DNA from: CAZENU01 sp965222125
GTDB taxonomy: Bacteria > Chloroflexota > Dehalococcoidia > Lucifugimonadales > CAZENU01
Direction of reading: 5' to 3'
Length of the DNA stretch: 64,000 nucleotides
Assembly: GCA_965222125.1 (NCBI GenBank)
Contig: CBDCTC010000006.1
Location: forward strand, 1,240,001 to 1,304,000
The notes beneath the pieces are model-generated. The model saw only the letters and a program-made list of their open reading frames with translations, ran no database searches and was not told the origin of the DNA. Shown here piece by piece: positions 7,514 through 16,178 of this stretch. The translations under genes and the position numbers were made by a program. How positions within the stretch are numbered: the first letter of the stretch is position 1; every line of letters begins with the position of its first letter.

Positions 7514-8683
7514 ATGCCGGTCGGACATCTGACCATTCGGCGTTTCCCGACATTGGCGGCGGCCGCGGCGCTCCTGGTCGCCGCCGTCTGGCTCGCATCG
7601 TGCGGCGGCGACCAGCCCGCGCGCACCACTGCGTCGGAGAGCGCAGCCGGCGGTGCGGCGTCGACGGAGACGCAGGGAGCGGACCCCGCGGCCGCTTCCG
7701 GCGGCGTGACCGCGGAGGCCACAGCGGAGGCAAGGCGCGCCCGCGCCGACAAGATCATCACCGTCCTGCCGAAGGACCGCATTCCGTCCATCGATTTCCC
7801 CTTCTTCATAGCGGCGGACGAGGCGGGCAATATCATGGCGGACGGGGAGCTGGTCATAGGCGTCTCCATAGACGGCGACCACCGCGCCTATTCGGTCCCT
7901 CACCTGAGCCGTCACGAGATCGTCAACGACGTGGTCGGAGGCAGGCCGATCGCGGTCACCTGGTGACCGCTCTGCTTCACGGGCATAGTGTATGCCCGAG
8001 AGTTCGAGGGCCGGGAGCTCTCCTTCGGCGTGTCGGGCAAGCTGCTGATGAACGCGCTCATCATGTACGACAGGGAGACCGACACGCTCTGGAGCCAGTT
8101 CACCGGCGAGGCGCTCGAGGGACCGCTGGAGGGCGGCAGGCTGCGGCTCGTAGCCTCGGAGCTGACGACGTGGGCGGCGTGGAAGGCGCAGCATCCCGAC
8201 ACACTGGTGCTGAACACCGACGACCTGAGCCGGAAATACGACCCCTACGTCAGCTACTACTCGAACTCTGACGCCGGTATCCTGGGCGAGTCGAACCGGG
8301 ACGATCGGCTCCATGCCAAGGAGCTCGTCGTCGGCGTCGTCGGTGACGCGGGGCAGAAGGCCTACGGGTTCAGGCACCTGGCCGAAAGCGGCCTCGTCAA
8401 CGACACGTTCGAGGGCCGGCCCATACTGGTCGTCGTGGACCCAGATAGCGGCTCGGCGGCCGTGTACGATAGGACGCTGCGGGGCGAGGAGCTGAGGTTC
8501 GGACCGGCCGACAGCCAACTGCACGTCCGCGACGAGGCGACCGGCAGCACGTGGCTCAAGACCACCGGCGAGGCCGTCGCCGGCGAGCTGCAGGGCGAGC
8601 GGCTGGCCCGCGTCGACCACTTCGCGTCGTTCTGGTTCGGCTGGACCGACTTCTATCCCGACACCGACCTGTACGCGCCGTGA
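7514..8683 (+). CDS. DUF3179 lipoprotein, predicted selenoprotein (copy 1, TGA at 7964-7966 read as Sec)
   Basis: The start MPVGHLTIRR opens a lipoprotein signal peptide with lipobox LASC, so the protein is likely tethered outside the cytoplasmic membrane. Codon 151 is TGA, and the same frame stays open to 8683 (389 residues in all). The junction reads AVTW-U-PLCFTG, whereas DUF3179 proteins typically have VTWCPLCGSG there. The TGA thus replaces the first Cys of a CxxC-like motif, giving a redox-type UxxC. Downstream blocks SFGVSGKLLMNALIMYDR and LWSQFTGEALEG are typical of DUF3179. The second half (about residues 270-389) is a diverged internal repeat of the first without the UxxC. A perfect hairpin starts 13 bases after the TGA. 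A true stop or a pseudogene is the alternative. Function of the family is unknown. Confidence 0.82.
7967..8002 (+). promoter_or_regulatory. Putative bacterial SECIS hairpin, copy 1
   Basis: Directly after the UGA, cgggcat (7980-7986) and atgcccg (7992-7998) form a perfect 7-bp stem capped by the loop agtgt. Below it ctct (7970-7973) can pair with agag (7999-8002), leaving an asymmetric bulge. The apical loop starts 21 bases after the UGA, inside the window reported for bacterial SECIS elements that recruit SelB. The loop carries the G and U residues expected for a SelB ligand. Confidence 0.65.
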
Positions 8684-8712
8684 CGCGGCGGGGACCACGT
8701 AAGGAGCCGGCC

Positions 8713-9875
8713 ATGCCCAATCGTATGATACCGCGAGCAGGCCTGATCGGCCGCTGGCCGTACTCGCGGCCGCATGCTCCGAGCCTCCCGCGCCGACGCC
8801 GACGCCTCTGCCGCTTCGGTCAACCCCGACTCCCACCCCGACGGCCACGCCAACCGTGGCCATGCCGGCGGACCCGTGGGAGAGCGCCATCGAGGTGGAG
8901 GGCTTCGAGGGCGCGCTGGTCCAGTGGGTGCCCAGGGACAGCATCCCCGCGGTGTTCGAGCCCGTGATGCGGACCGTGGAGTGGGCCGACGAGCTGGTCC
9001 CGACCGACCAGGCGCCGGCGCCCCGCATGGCGCTGGACGAGCAGGTGATCGGCGTCTCCATAGACGGCGACCACCGCGCCTATTCCGTCCCGCACCTGAG
9101 CCGCCACGAGATCGTCAACGACGTGGTCGGAGGCAGGCCGGTCGCGGTCACGTGGTGACCGCTCTGCTTCACGGGCATAGTCTATGCCCGAGAGTTCGAG
9201 GGCCGGGAGCTCTCCTTTGGCGTGTCGGGCAAGCTGCTGATGAACGCGCTCATCATGTACGACAGGCAGACCGACACGCTCTGGAGCCAGTTCACCGGCG
9301 AGGCGCTCGACGGACCGCTGGAGGGCGGCAGGCTGCGGCTCGTGGCCTCGGAGCTGACGACGTGGGCGGCCTGGAAGGCACAGCATCCCGACACCCTCGC
9401 GCTGAACACCGACGACCTGAGCCGGAAATACGACCCGTATGTCAGCTACTATTCGAACTCCGACGCCGGTATCCTGGGCGAGTCGAACCGGGACGACCGG
9501 CTCCACGCCAAAGAGCTCGTCGTCGGAGTGGTCGGTGACGGGGGGCAGAGGGCCTACGGGTTCAGGCACCTGGTCGAAAGCGGCCTCGTCAACGACACGT
9601 TCGAGGCCCGGCCCATCCTGGTCGTCGTGGATCCCGACAGCGGCTCCGCGGCCGTGTACGACAGGACGCTGCGGGGCGAGGAGTTGACCTTCGGCCCGGC
9701 CGACAGCCAACTGCACGTCCGCGACGAGGCGACCGGCAGCACGTGGCTCAAGACCACCGGGGAGGCCGTCGCCGGCGAGCTGCAGGGGGAGCGGCTGGCC
9801 CGGGTCGACCACTTCGCGTCGTACTGGTTCGGCTGGACCGACTACTATCCCGACACCGACCTGTACACGCCGTGA
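8713..9875 (+). CDS. DUF3179 lipoprotein, predicted selenoprotein (copy 2, TGA at 9156-9158; one-base frameshift in signal peptide)
   Basis: Tandem paralogue of the preceding gene. From about codon IGVSIDG to the end the two differ at only about a dozen residues by eye, while their N-termini are unrelated. The TGA again replaces the first Cys of CPLC (AVTW-U-PLCFTG) and is followed by the same hairpin. ATG 8713 has a good AAGGAG site and encodes MPNRMIPRAGLIGR. The lipobox LAVLAAAC and the Thr-Pro linker are one frame off. Restoring one C near 8753 (ggccgctgg to ggccgcctgg) joins them into a textbook lipoprotein signal, with Sec at residue 149 of 387. The indel is either a recent mutation or an assembly error in a C run. 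Confidence 0.72.
9159..9194 (+). promoter_or_regulatory. Putative bacterial SECIS hairpin, copy 2
   Basis: The same stem as in copy 1, cgggcat (9172-9178) with atgcccg (9184-9190), capped by loop agtct. The apical loop again starts 21 bases after the UGA. The only change from copy 1 is a synonymous third-position G to C in the loop. Confidence 0.65.
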
Positions 9876-9904
9876 CGCGGCGGGGACCACGCGAGGAGCC
9901 GGCC

Positions 9905-10006
9905 ATGCCCAATCGGACGAGGCCGCGCAGCTTGGTCTCCTTCTGGTTCGCCTGGACGGACTACCACCCTGGGACCGAGGTCTACGAAGCGCCCGCCTGC
10001 TCGTGA
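9905..10006 (+). pseudogene. Remnant of a third DUF3179 copy (33 codons)
   Basis: After copy 2 the spacer and ribosome site are repeated (gaggagccggcc), followed by ATG and MPNR exactly as at the start of copy 2. After nine codons the frame jumps to SFWFAWTDYHPGTEVYEAP, which matches the C-terminal SFWFGWTDFYPDTDLYAP of the full copies. Nearly the whole middle of the gene is missing, consistent with an in-frame deletion within a third tandem copy. It could still be translated as a 33-residue peptide, but no function is expected. Confidence 0.75.
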
Positions 10007-10130
10007 CCGCCGGCCGCCGGGAAACCGTTTTCGCGCGGCGCTCGTACCGTCTTTCAAGTAAGATTAGGGTTCACGGGTACCTGCCGGGCCGGGACCGCAG
10101 ACGTCGGACGAGGAGCAGGCTAGGCCGACG

Positions 10131-13100
10131 ATGGACCGATTCCTCACAGCTTGGCAGCTCGTCGCCAAGCAGAGCTTCGCCCACTGGAAGCTGCTGTCGG
10201 CCGTGGTGGTGGGCGTGGTTCTCGCGACGACCATCATGTCCGGCACGGCGGTCTACTTCGACGCCCTGCGCGACCTGGCCCTGGACAACATCCTGGCCAA
10301 ACGCAGCGACCAGGAGCTGGACATCCTGCAGCGGGCCGAGCGCGGCCCGGTTTCGTACGAAGAGTACGAGAGGGTCGACGCCGTCGCTCGACGGGAATCC
10401 GACGCGGGCATCGGCTGGGCGGTTACGGACCGGTTGCGCGTCGGCAAGTCCCAGACCTTCTTCCTGACGCATCCCGGCAACGAGGCGAACGCCGGCAAGG
10501 ACAACGCGCGGGCCTATTTCGCGTTCGCTCCCCGTCTCTACGACCATGCGACAGTCGTGGCCGGCGAGTCCCCGCGAGAGTCCGGGACGAGAGTCCGGGA
10601 CGACGTCCTCGAGGTGGAGGCCATCATCCCGTCGGACGCCGCCGAGCTGTTCGGCGTCGCCCCCGGCGACCGGCTGGTCGCCGTGCCTCCGCGGACCGAG
10701 GAATTCAGGAACATCACCGTACTGATCAGCGGGGTCTTCGAGCGCGACGACCCCGACCACAGATTGTGGCGCATGGAACGGGACTTCCTGAACTCCGCGA
10801 CGGGCCCGACCTTTCGCACCACGCCCTTCTACGTCTCGGAGCGGACCTTCATGGAAGTCCTGGGGCCCGCGACGCGAAGGATGTCCGGCGTGTACTCCTG
10901 GCTGCTCGTGGTCGACCGCGATCGTCTGACCGCAAACAACGCCGAGCGCGCCTTCAACGACCTCGTCAACATGAACAGGGTGCTCGGCTCGACGCTGGGG
11001 GCGTACCGCCAGACTACGGAGCTGGACGACGCGCTGCGCGAGTACCACCGGCGGCTCTTCTTCAGCAAGCTGCCCATGTTCGTGGTCTTCTCGCTGATAG
11101 CGGTGATCATCCTCTACTACGTGGCCATTCTGTCGAACCTGGCCGTGGAGGACCGAAAGACGGAGGTCGCCCTGCTTCGGAGCAGGGGCGCGACTTCCGG
11201 CCAGATCATGGCCGTGTTCGCCATCGAGGGCGCGACCATCGCCGTCGCGGCGTTCGTTCTGGGGCCGCTGTTGGCCGTGGCGGTCGTGAGCCTGCTCGGA
11301 TTCGCCCCCGCGTTCTCCGACCTGACTGACTCGGGCCGCCTGCCCGCCGTCCTGTCGACCAACGCCTTCCTGCTCAGCCTGCTCGGCGGGCTGCTGGCGT
11401 TCTTCGCCCTCATGGCGCCCGCGATACAGGCGGCGCGACTCGGAGTCACCCGCCGCAAGCAGCAGGAGGCCCGCCCGGACACGCAACCACGCTTCCAGCG
11501 CTACTACGTCGACGTGGCGCTCCTGTTGATCGGGATGATGCTGCTGTACCAGCTCAACCACCAGGGCTCCGTGGTGGCGCGGAACCTGGTAGGCGAGGTT
11601 GAGGCGAACCAGCTCTTCATCATCCTGCCCGGCCTCATCATGATCGCCGCCGCGATCGTCATTCTCCGACTCTTCCCGCTTGCGATGAAGGCGGGGAGCG
11701 GGCTGCTGGGGCGGTGGCTACCCGTCGGCCCGGCCCTCGGCGTGTGGCAGATGGCCCGCGACGCGCCCCACTACTCCCGACTGTCGCTGCTGCTCGTGCT
11801 GACGGCCGGCCTCGGCATCTTCGCCGCGAGCTTCGGCGGCACGCTGGAACGGAGTTTCCGGGAGCGTGTCATGTTCTCGACCGGGTCGGACTTCAGGTTG
11901 GAAGGGTTCCGACAGACGGTCCGGGAAAGACGGACCACCCCGAGCTCCACGCGGATCCGCCAGCCGCGGGCCGAGATGGTCGAGAGCTACGAACGGGTTG
12001 CCGGCGTCGAGCTCGCCAGTCCCGTGCTGCGAGGCCGGGGACGGGACCTGACAACGGCTTTCGGCGAGACATTCGTGATGCTGGCCGTGGACCCCGACAC
12101 CTTCCCGGAGGTCGCGTGGTTCAGGGACGACTTCGCCGGCGAGTCCATGGACGACCTCGTACGCTCGATCAAGGTGCAGGACCGGCTGCAGGGCATCGTG
12201 CTGCCGGACGACGCGGTCGCGTTGCAGGTCAGGGTCAGGCCGGACCGTCGACACGCGAGCGTGAGCCTCACGGCACGGGTGATGAACGGCCGTGGCCAAC
12301 ATTTCACGTACAACCTCGGCAACCTGACCGACGAGGGCTGGTCGGTCATGCAGGTCTACCTCGGCACCCCCGCCCCCGGAGGCCCGCTCGTCCTCACGTC
12401 CCTGCGAGTACACGAGACCGTCTTCGAGCGCACCCTGGAATCCGGCGCCCTGCTGATCGACGAGATCTCGGTCACCAGCCGAGCGGCCGACCCCGTCGTG
12501 ATCGAGACGTTCGACGAGGTCGACGGCTGGGGCGTCGTCAGGGCCGCTCCCGAGTCCAAGGCCGACGGCCTTCTAGGACTGGCGGAGGGGCCGGAGAGCT
12601 CCTCCCGATCGGCGCTCTTCTCGTGGACATCGGGCAGGGCCCGCTCGCCGCGCGGCATCTTCCACGGGTCCCGCCAACAGTTGTTCCCGGTGCTGGCCAA
12701 CAAGGCGTTCACCGACGTCACCGGACACTCGCGTGGCGACTCGTTCGAGATCACCGCCTCCGGATACAGGCTGCCCGTGATCCTCTCCGACACGATCAGC
12801 ATGTTCCCCACGATCACCGACCCGGACGAGCCTCTGCTCGTCGGCGATTGGCCCGCGATCAGCCGGTACGCCAACCTGAGCCCGGTGATCACCGAGCTGA
12901 TGGCCAACGAGGTCTGGATCTCCACTCCGGCTGACGGCAGCGCCGACGGGCTGTCCAGCAGGCTGAGCGGCGTCGGCGGGTACTCCTACGGGGACATGCA
13001 GGACCGGGCCGCGCAGCTCGCCGGGTCCAAGATAGACCCGCTCGTCGAGGCCGGCTGGAAGGCGCTGCTGTTCATTGCGTTTTCGGCCGTGCTTCTGCTC

Positions 13101-13478
13101 AGCTCGATGGGCTTTCTGATCCACGCCTACGTGTCGTTCCGGAGCCGCCGGCTGCAGTACGCTCTGCTCAGGACGGTGGGCGCGTCGATGCGGCAGCTCA
13201 TGACGATGCTATGGTTGGAGCAGACGCTCGTCGTCGTAGCCGGCCTCGGGCTGGGGACGTGGCTGGGCGGCAGGCTCGGCGACATCATCCTGCCCTTCCT
13301 CGCGCACGACGACTTCGGCGGCCGGGTGATGCCGCCGTATAGAATGGAGGTGAGCTGGGAGGCGCTGCTCATCTCATATGCCGGCATGGTTGCCGTCTTC
13401 GCTATCGTTATCATGAGCATCGTGTGGCTGGTGCACAGGATCTCGTTGCAGAGGACTCTCAGGCTCGGCGAGCTGTAG
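10131..13478 (+). CDS. FtsX-family ABC transporter permease, 1115 aa
   Basis: Large integral membrane protein of the MacB/LolC-type (type VII) ABC superfamily, which typically moves lipoproteins, peptides or envelope substrates by mechanotransmission. An N-terminal membrane segment (about residues 22-45) is followed by a long extracytoplasmic domain. A membrane block around 315-430 includes the FtsX signature region. More segments lie near 455-520, a second large external domain spans about 540-955, and three to four C-terminal segments lie near 960-1105. The duplicated layout suggests one polypeptide acts as both permease halves. Two ATPase genes follow on the same strand. The substrate cannot be read from sequence. 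Confidence 0.88.
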   Translation: MDRFLTAWQLVAKQSFAHWKLLSAVVVGVVLATTIMSGTAVYFDALRDLALDNILAKRSDQELDILQRAERGPVSYEEYERVDAVARRESDAGIGWAVTDRLRVGKSQTFFLTHPGNEANAGKDNARAYFAFAPRLYDHATVVAGESPRESGTRVRDDVLEVEAIIPSDAAELFGVAPGDRLVAVPPRTEEFRNITVLISGVFERDDPDHRLWRMERDFLNSATGPTFRTTPFYVSERTFMEVLGPATRRMSGVYSWLLVVDRDRLTANNAERAFNDLVNMNRVLGSTLGAYRQTTELDDALREYHRRLFFSKLPMFVVFSLIAVIILYYVAILSNLAVEDRKTEVALLRSRGATSGQIMAVFAIEGATIAVAAFVLGPLLAVAVVSLLGFAPAFSDLTDSGRLPAVLSTNAFLLSLLGGLLAFFALMAPAIQAARLGVTRRKQQEARPDTQPRFQRYYVDVALLLIGMMLLYQLNHQGSVVARNLVGEVEANQLFIILPGLIMIAAAIVILRLFPLAMKAGSGLLGRWLPVGPALGVWQMARDAPHYSRLSLLLVLTAGLGIFAASFGGTLERSFRERVMFSTGSDFRLEGFRQTVRERRTTPSSTRIRQPRAEMVESYERVAGVELASPVLRGRGRDLTTAFGETFVMLAVDPDTFPEVAWFRDDFAGESMDDLVRSIKVQDRLQGIVLPDDAVALQVRVRPDRRHASVSLTARVMNGRGQHFTYNLGNLTDEGWSVMQVYLGTPAPGGPLVLTSLRVHETVFERTLESGALLIDEISVTSRAADPVVIETFDEVDGWGVVRAAPESKADGLLGLAEGPESSSRSALFSWTSGRARSPRGIFHGSRQQLFPVLANKAFTDVTGHSRGDSFEITASGYRLPVILSDTISMFPTITDPDEPLLVGDWPAISRYANLSPVITELMANEVWISTPADGSADGLSSRLSGVGGYSYGDMQDRAAQLAGSKIDPLVEAGWKALLFIAFSAVLLLSSMGFLIHAYVSFRSRRLQYALLRTVGASMRQLMTMLWLEQTLVVVAGLGLGTWLGGRLGDIILPFLAHDDFGGRVMPPYRMEVSWEALLISYAGMVAVFAIVIMSIVWLVHRISLQRTLRLGEL

Positions 13479-13505
13479 AGGGCCCTGGACCAGGGGAGCG
13501 TGAAT

Positions 13506-14387
13506 TTGGACAGAAGACCCTACATAGAGTGCGAGGACCTGTTCAAGATCTACAAGGTCGCCGACCTCGAGGTCGTGGCCCTTCGCGGCCTCGACCTCGC
13601 CGTCCAGCCGGGCGAGACACTGGCTATCGTGGGCGCCAGCGGCAGCGGAAAGACGACGCTCCTCAACATACTGGCCGGCTACGACAGCCCGTCCGCGGGG
13701 CGCGTCCGGGTCGGCGATAGAGACCTGCTGGACATGTCCGGCGGCGATGTCGAGGAGTACCGGCGCAGCGAGGTCGGGTTCGTCTGGCAGCAGACCAGCC
13801 GCAACCTCTTCCCCTACCTGACTGCGATAGAGAACGTCTCGCTGCCGATGATGCTTACGCGAACGTCGGGCGCCGAGCGCAAAAGGCGGGCAGCGGAGCT
13901 GCTGGAGCTGGTCGGGCTCGCCGACCGCATGGGCCACAACCCGGAGACGCTGTCGGGCGGCGAGCAGCAGCGGGTCGCCATCGCGGTGGCGCTGGCCAAC
14001 AAGCCGCCGCTGCTGCTCGCGGACGAGCCGATGGGCGAGCTGGACGACGCCACCGCCAGCGAGATTCTCGAGGTGTTTCGAGGCGTCAACACAGAGCTCG
14101 GCACGACCGTCCTCATAGTCACCCACGACCCGGACGTCGCGTACAAGGTCGGGCGCGTCGTGATGATCCGCGACGGCAAGATAGCCACGGAGATCAAGCG
14201 GAAGGTCAGCTACCGACGGGAGCAAAGCGAGGCCGACGATGACCTGGACGAGCTGACGGTCGTCGACCCCGCAGGAAGGGTGCAGCTTCCCAGGGACTAT
14301 CTCGACCGGGTCAGGATCCGCGACCGCGCGAAGGTGATCCTGGAGGAGGACAGCCTGCACATCGTCCCGGAGGACTACCAGCAATGA
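13506..14387 (+). CDS. ABC transporter ATP-binding protein (first of two)
   Basis: ATPase of the LolD/MacB type that should power the FtsX permease encoded just upstream. It has Walker A (GASGSGKTT), an LSGGEQQRV signature, Walker B (LLLADEP) and a switch His (VTHDPD). The usual D-loop Glu-Leu-Asp is present (MGELDD). A C-terminal extension of about 65 residues after the core is unusual. A GTG at 13500 is in frame, but AGGGGAG is better spaced for the TTG at 13506, giving 293 residues. The stop overlaps the next gene's start (ATGA), so the two ATPases are translationally coupled. Confidence 0.9.
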   Translation: MDRRPYIECEDLFKIYKVADLEVVALRGLDLAVQPGETLAIVGASGSGKTTLLNILAGYDSPSAGRVRVGDRDLLDMSGGDVEEYRRSEVGFVWQQTSRNLFPYLTAIENVSLPMMLTRTSGAERKRRAAELLELVGLADRMGHNPETLSGGEQQRVAIAVALANKPPLLLADEPMGELDDATASEILEVFRGVNTELGTTVLIVTHDPDVAYKVGRVVMIRDGKIATEIKRKVSYRREQSEADDDLDELTVVDPAGRVQLPRDYLDRVRIRDRAKVILEEDSLHIVPEDYQQ

Positions 14388-15097
14388 GCTCGCTCACGAG
14401 AGTCCTGGCGGCAGTCAACGTGGGCCGCGTCTACCGGCTCGGGTCCGAGGAGATCGTGGCCGTCGACGACGTCAGCCTAGACGTCCACGCGGGTAAGTTC
14501 GTCGCCCTGGTCGGCAGGTCCGGGTCGGGCAAGACGACACTGTTGAACCTGATGGCCGGCCTCGACCAGGCGACTTCGGGCAGCATCCTCTTCGAGGACA
14601 GGGACATGGCCGACATGAGCGAGACCGAGCTAATCGAGCTGCGGCGGCACAGGATCGGCTTCGTCTTCCAATCGTTCGGGCTGCTGCCCCTGCTGTCGGC
14701 GTTCGAGAACGTCGAGCTGCCCCTGCGGATTTCGGGAGCGGGAAGCCGGGAGCGGGAGCAGCGCGCGAACGAGGCGCTCGAGATGGTCGGGCTGACCGCG
14801 CGGTCACGGCACAGGCCCTACGAGCTCTCCGGCGGCGAGCAGCAGAGGGTCGCCATAGCCCGGGCCATGGTGATCCGCCCATCGCTGATGCTGGCGGACG
14901 AGCCCACGGGAGAGCTCGACTCATCCAACGCGCGGGCGATCTTCGGCCTGTTCGCGGAAATGGTGAGGGAAGAGGGCATCAGCGTCGTCGCCGCGACTCA
15001 CGACTCGACGCTGCTGAACCTCGCCGACGAGGTCCTGGAGATGCGCGACGGCCGGATCGTCGAGCGCAGCGCGTCGGCGGGCCGCTTCCGCGACTGA
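14384..15097 (+). CDS. ABC transporter ATP-binding protein (second of two)
   Basis: Second LolD/MacB-like ATPase, 237 residues: Walker A GRSGSGKTT, signature LSGGEQQRV, Walker B LMLADEPTGELD, switch His in ATHDS. It starts inside the stop of the preceding ATPase gene (ATGA overlap). One long permease plus two different ATPases suggests a heterodimeric nucleotide-binding pair serving the two halves of the single FtsX-type permease, which is inference. This gene closes the operon. A lower-GC cassette begins about 60 bases later. Confidence 0.9.
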   Translation: MSSLTRVLAAVNVGRVYRLGSEEIVAVDDVSLDVHAGKFVALVGRSGSGKTTLLNLMAGLDQATSGSILFEDRDMADMSETELIELRRHRIGFVFQSFGLLPLLSAFENVELPLRISGAGSREREQRANEALEMVGLTARSRHRPYELSGGEQQRVAIARAMVIRPSLMLADEPTGELDSSNARAIFGLFAEMVREEGISVVAATHDSTLLNLADEVLEMRDGRIVERSASAGRFRD

Positions 15098-15158
15098 GGT
15101 GGTATTGCGGGGAGTGTTATGATGGCCTTCGACATCGACTTGAGGTCCGGGGTGACGT

Positions 15159-16178
15159 ATGGGGCTTACCAGAGTAAGGCTGAAACGCTTTACCGCGTTC
15201 GAAGACTTAGACCTCGAACTCTCCCCCGGCATCAACGTGCTGATCGGGGCCAACGGCACCGGCAAGACGCACCTAATGAAGGTCTGTTACGCAGCCTGTG
15301 AAGCGTCCAAGAAAGGGGAGTCTTTCACGGACAAGCTGGTGCACGTCTTTCTGCCATCCCGGCGTGGCCATTGGCGTCTGGTCAGACGCCAGAAGGGCGG
15401 AGCTCAGGCAACTGTAGAGGTCTTCCGGGGAGAACACTGCCTCCGAACTTCCTTTTACAACCGCGCTGCGATTCCTCGCTACGACGATGCCCGACAGAAT
15501 CGGCGCTGGGAGGATTCGCGAATCGAAAGCGTGTACATACCGGTCAAAGAAATGCTGGCCAACGTGCCAGGGTTCAGATCACTCTACGGGAATCGCGAAA
15601 TACATTTCGAGGCAGTATACGCGGACATCCTCGATCGGGCATTCCTTCCAGCGCCTCGCCAAACGTCTTCGACCTTCAGGGGTTTGCTGCGTGAACTTCA
15701 AGAAGCGATCGGCGGTAGGGTCAGGGTCACGAATGAAGAGTTCTTCCTGAGCGCCAAGCAGGGGAGGATTGAGTTCTCCCTCCTAGCCGAGGGCTTCCGG
15801 AAGCTAGGCCTGCTGTGGATGCTGATTCGGAACGAGACATTGCTTGATGGCTCGGTGCTGTTCTGGGACGAGCCGGAGACGAACCTCAACCCAAAACTGT
15901 ACCGACTATTGATGAAGGTCTTGTTGGAATTGCAGCGCAATGGCGTGCAGATTGTCGTGGCTACCCACGATTACGTAATTCTCAAGGAATTGGATCTTCA
16001 GATGACGGGCGCGGATAGGGTAGCGTTTCATTCGCTTCACCACAGCGAAACGGACGGCGAGCTCGTCTGCCACACATCCACCGATTATCTCGGTATCCAC
16101 CCCAATGCCATAGCGGACGCGTTCTCCGATGTTTACGACCGAGTGGTCAAGCGCAGCCTAGATGGCCTGACGACGTGA
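15159..16178 (+). CDS. AAA15/OLD-like ATPase of a two-gene cassette
   Basis: SMC/ABC-type ATPase of the AAA_15/AAA_21 group, 339 residues. Walker A is GANGTGKT (30-37), the signature-like block is LLAEGFRKLG, Walker B is VLFWDEPETNLNP and a switch His lies in VVATHDY. It has no TOPRIM domain, unlike full OLD nucleases. The stop overlaps the GTG start of the next gene by 4 bases, so the two are coupled. Base composition is visibly less GC-rich than in the flanking operons, suggesting transfer. Relatives with this architecture serve as sensor or motor subunits of anti-phage systems such as Septu (PtuA) and PARIS (AriA). A defence role here is inference. Confidence 0.85.
   Translation: MGLTRVRLKRFTAFEDLDLELSPGINVLIGANGTGKTHLMKVCYAACEASKKGESFTDKLVHVFLPSRRGHWRLVRRQKGGAQATVEVFRGEHCLRTSFYNRAAIPRYDDARQNRRWEDSRIESVYIPVKEMLANVPGFRSLYGNREIHFEAVYADILDRAFLPAPRQTSSTFRGLLRELQEAIGGRVRVTNEEFFLSAKQGRIEFSLLAEGFRKLGLLWMLIRNETLLDGSVLFWDEPETNLNPKLYRLLMKVLLELQRNGVQIVVATHDYVILKELDLQMTGADRVAFHSLHHSETDGELVCHTSTDYLGIHPNAIADAFSDVYDRVVKRSLDGLTT

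Noticed and set aside
7964..9158. TGA read as tryptophan by an altered genetic code
   Set aside because: Many other genes in the window end with TGA (for example the ABC ATPases and pdxT), and TGG is used normally. Only the DUF3179 genes have TGA inside a conserved frame.
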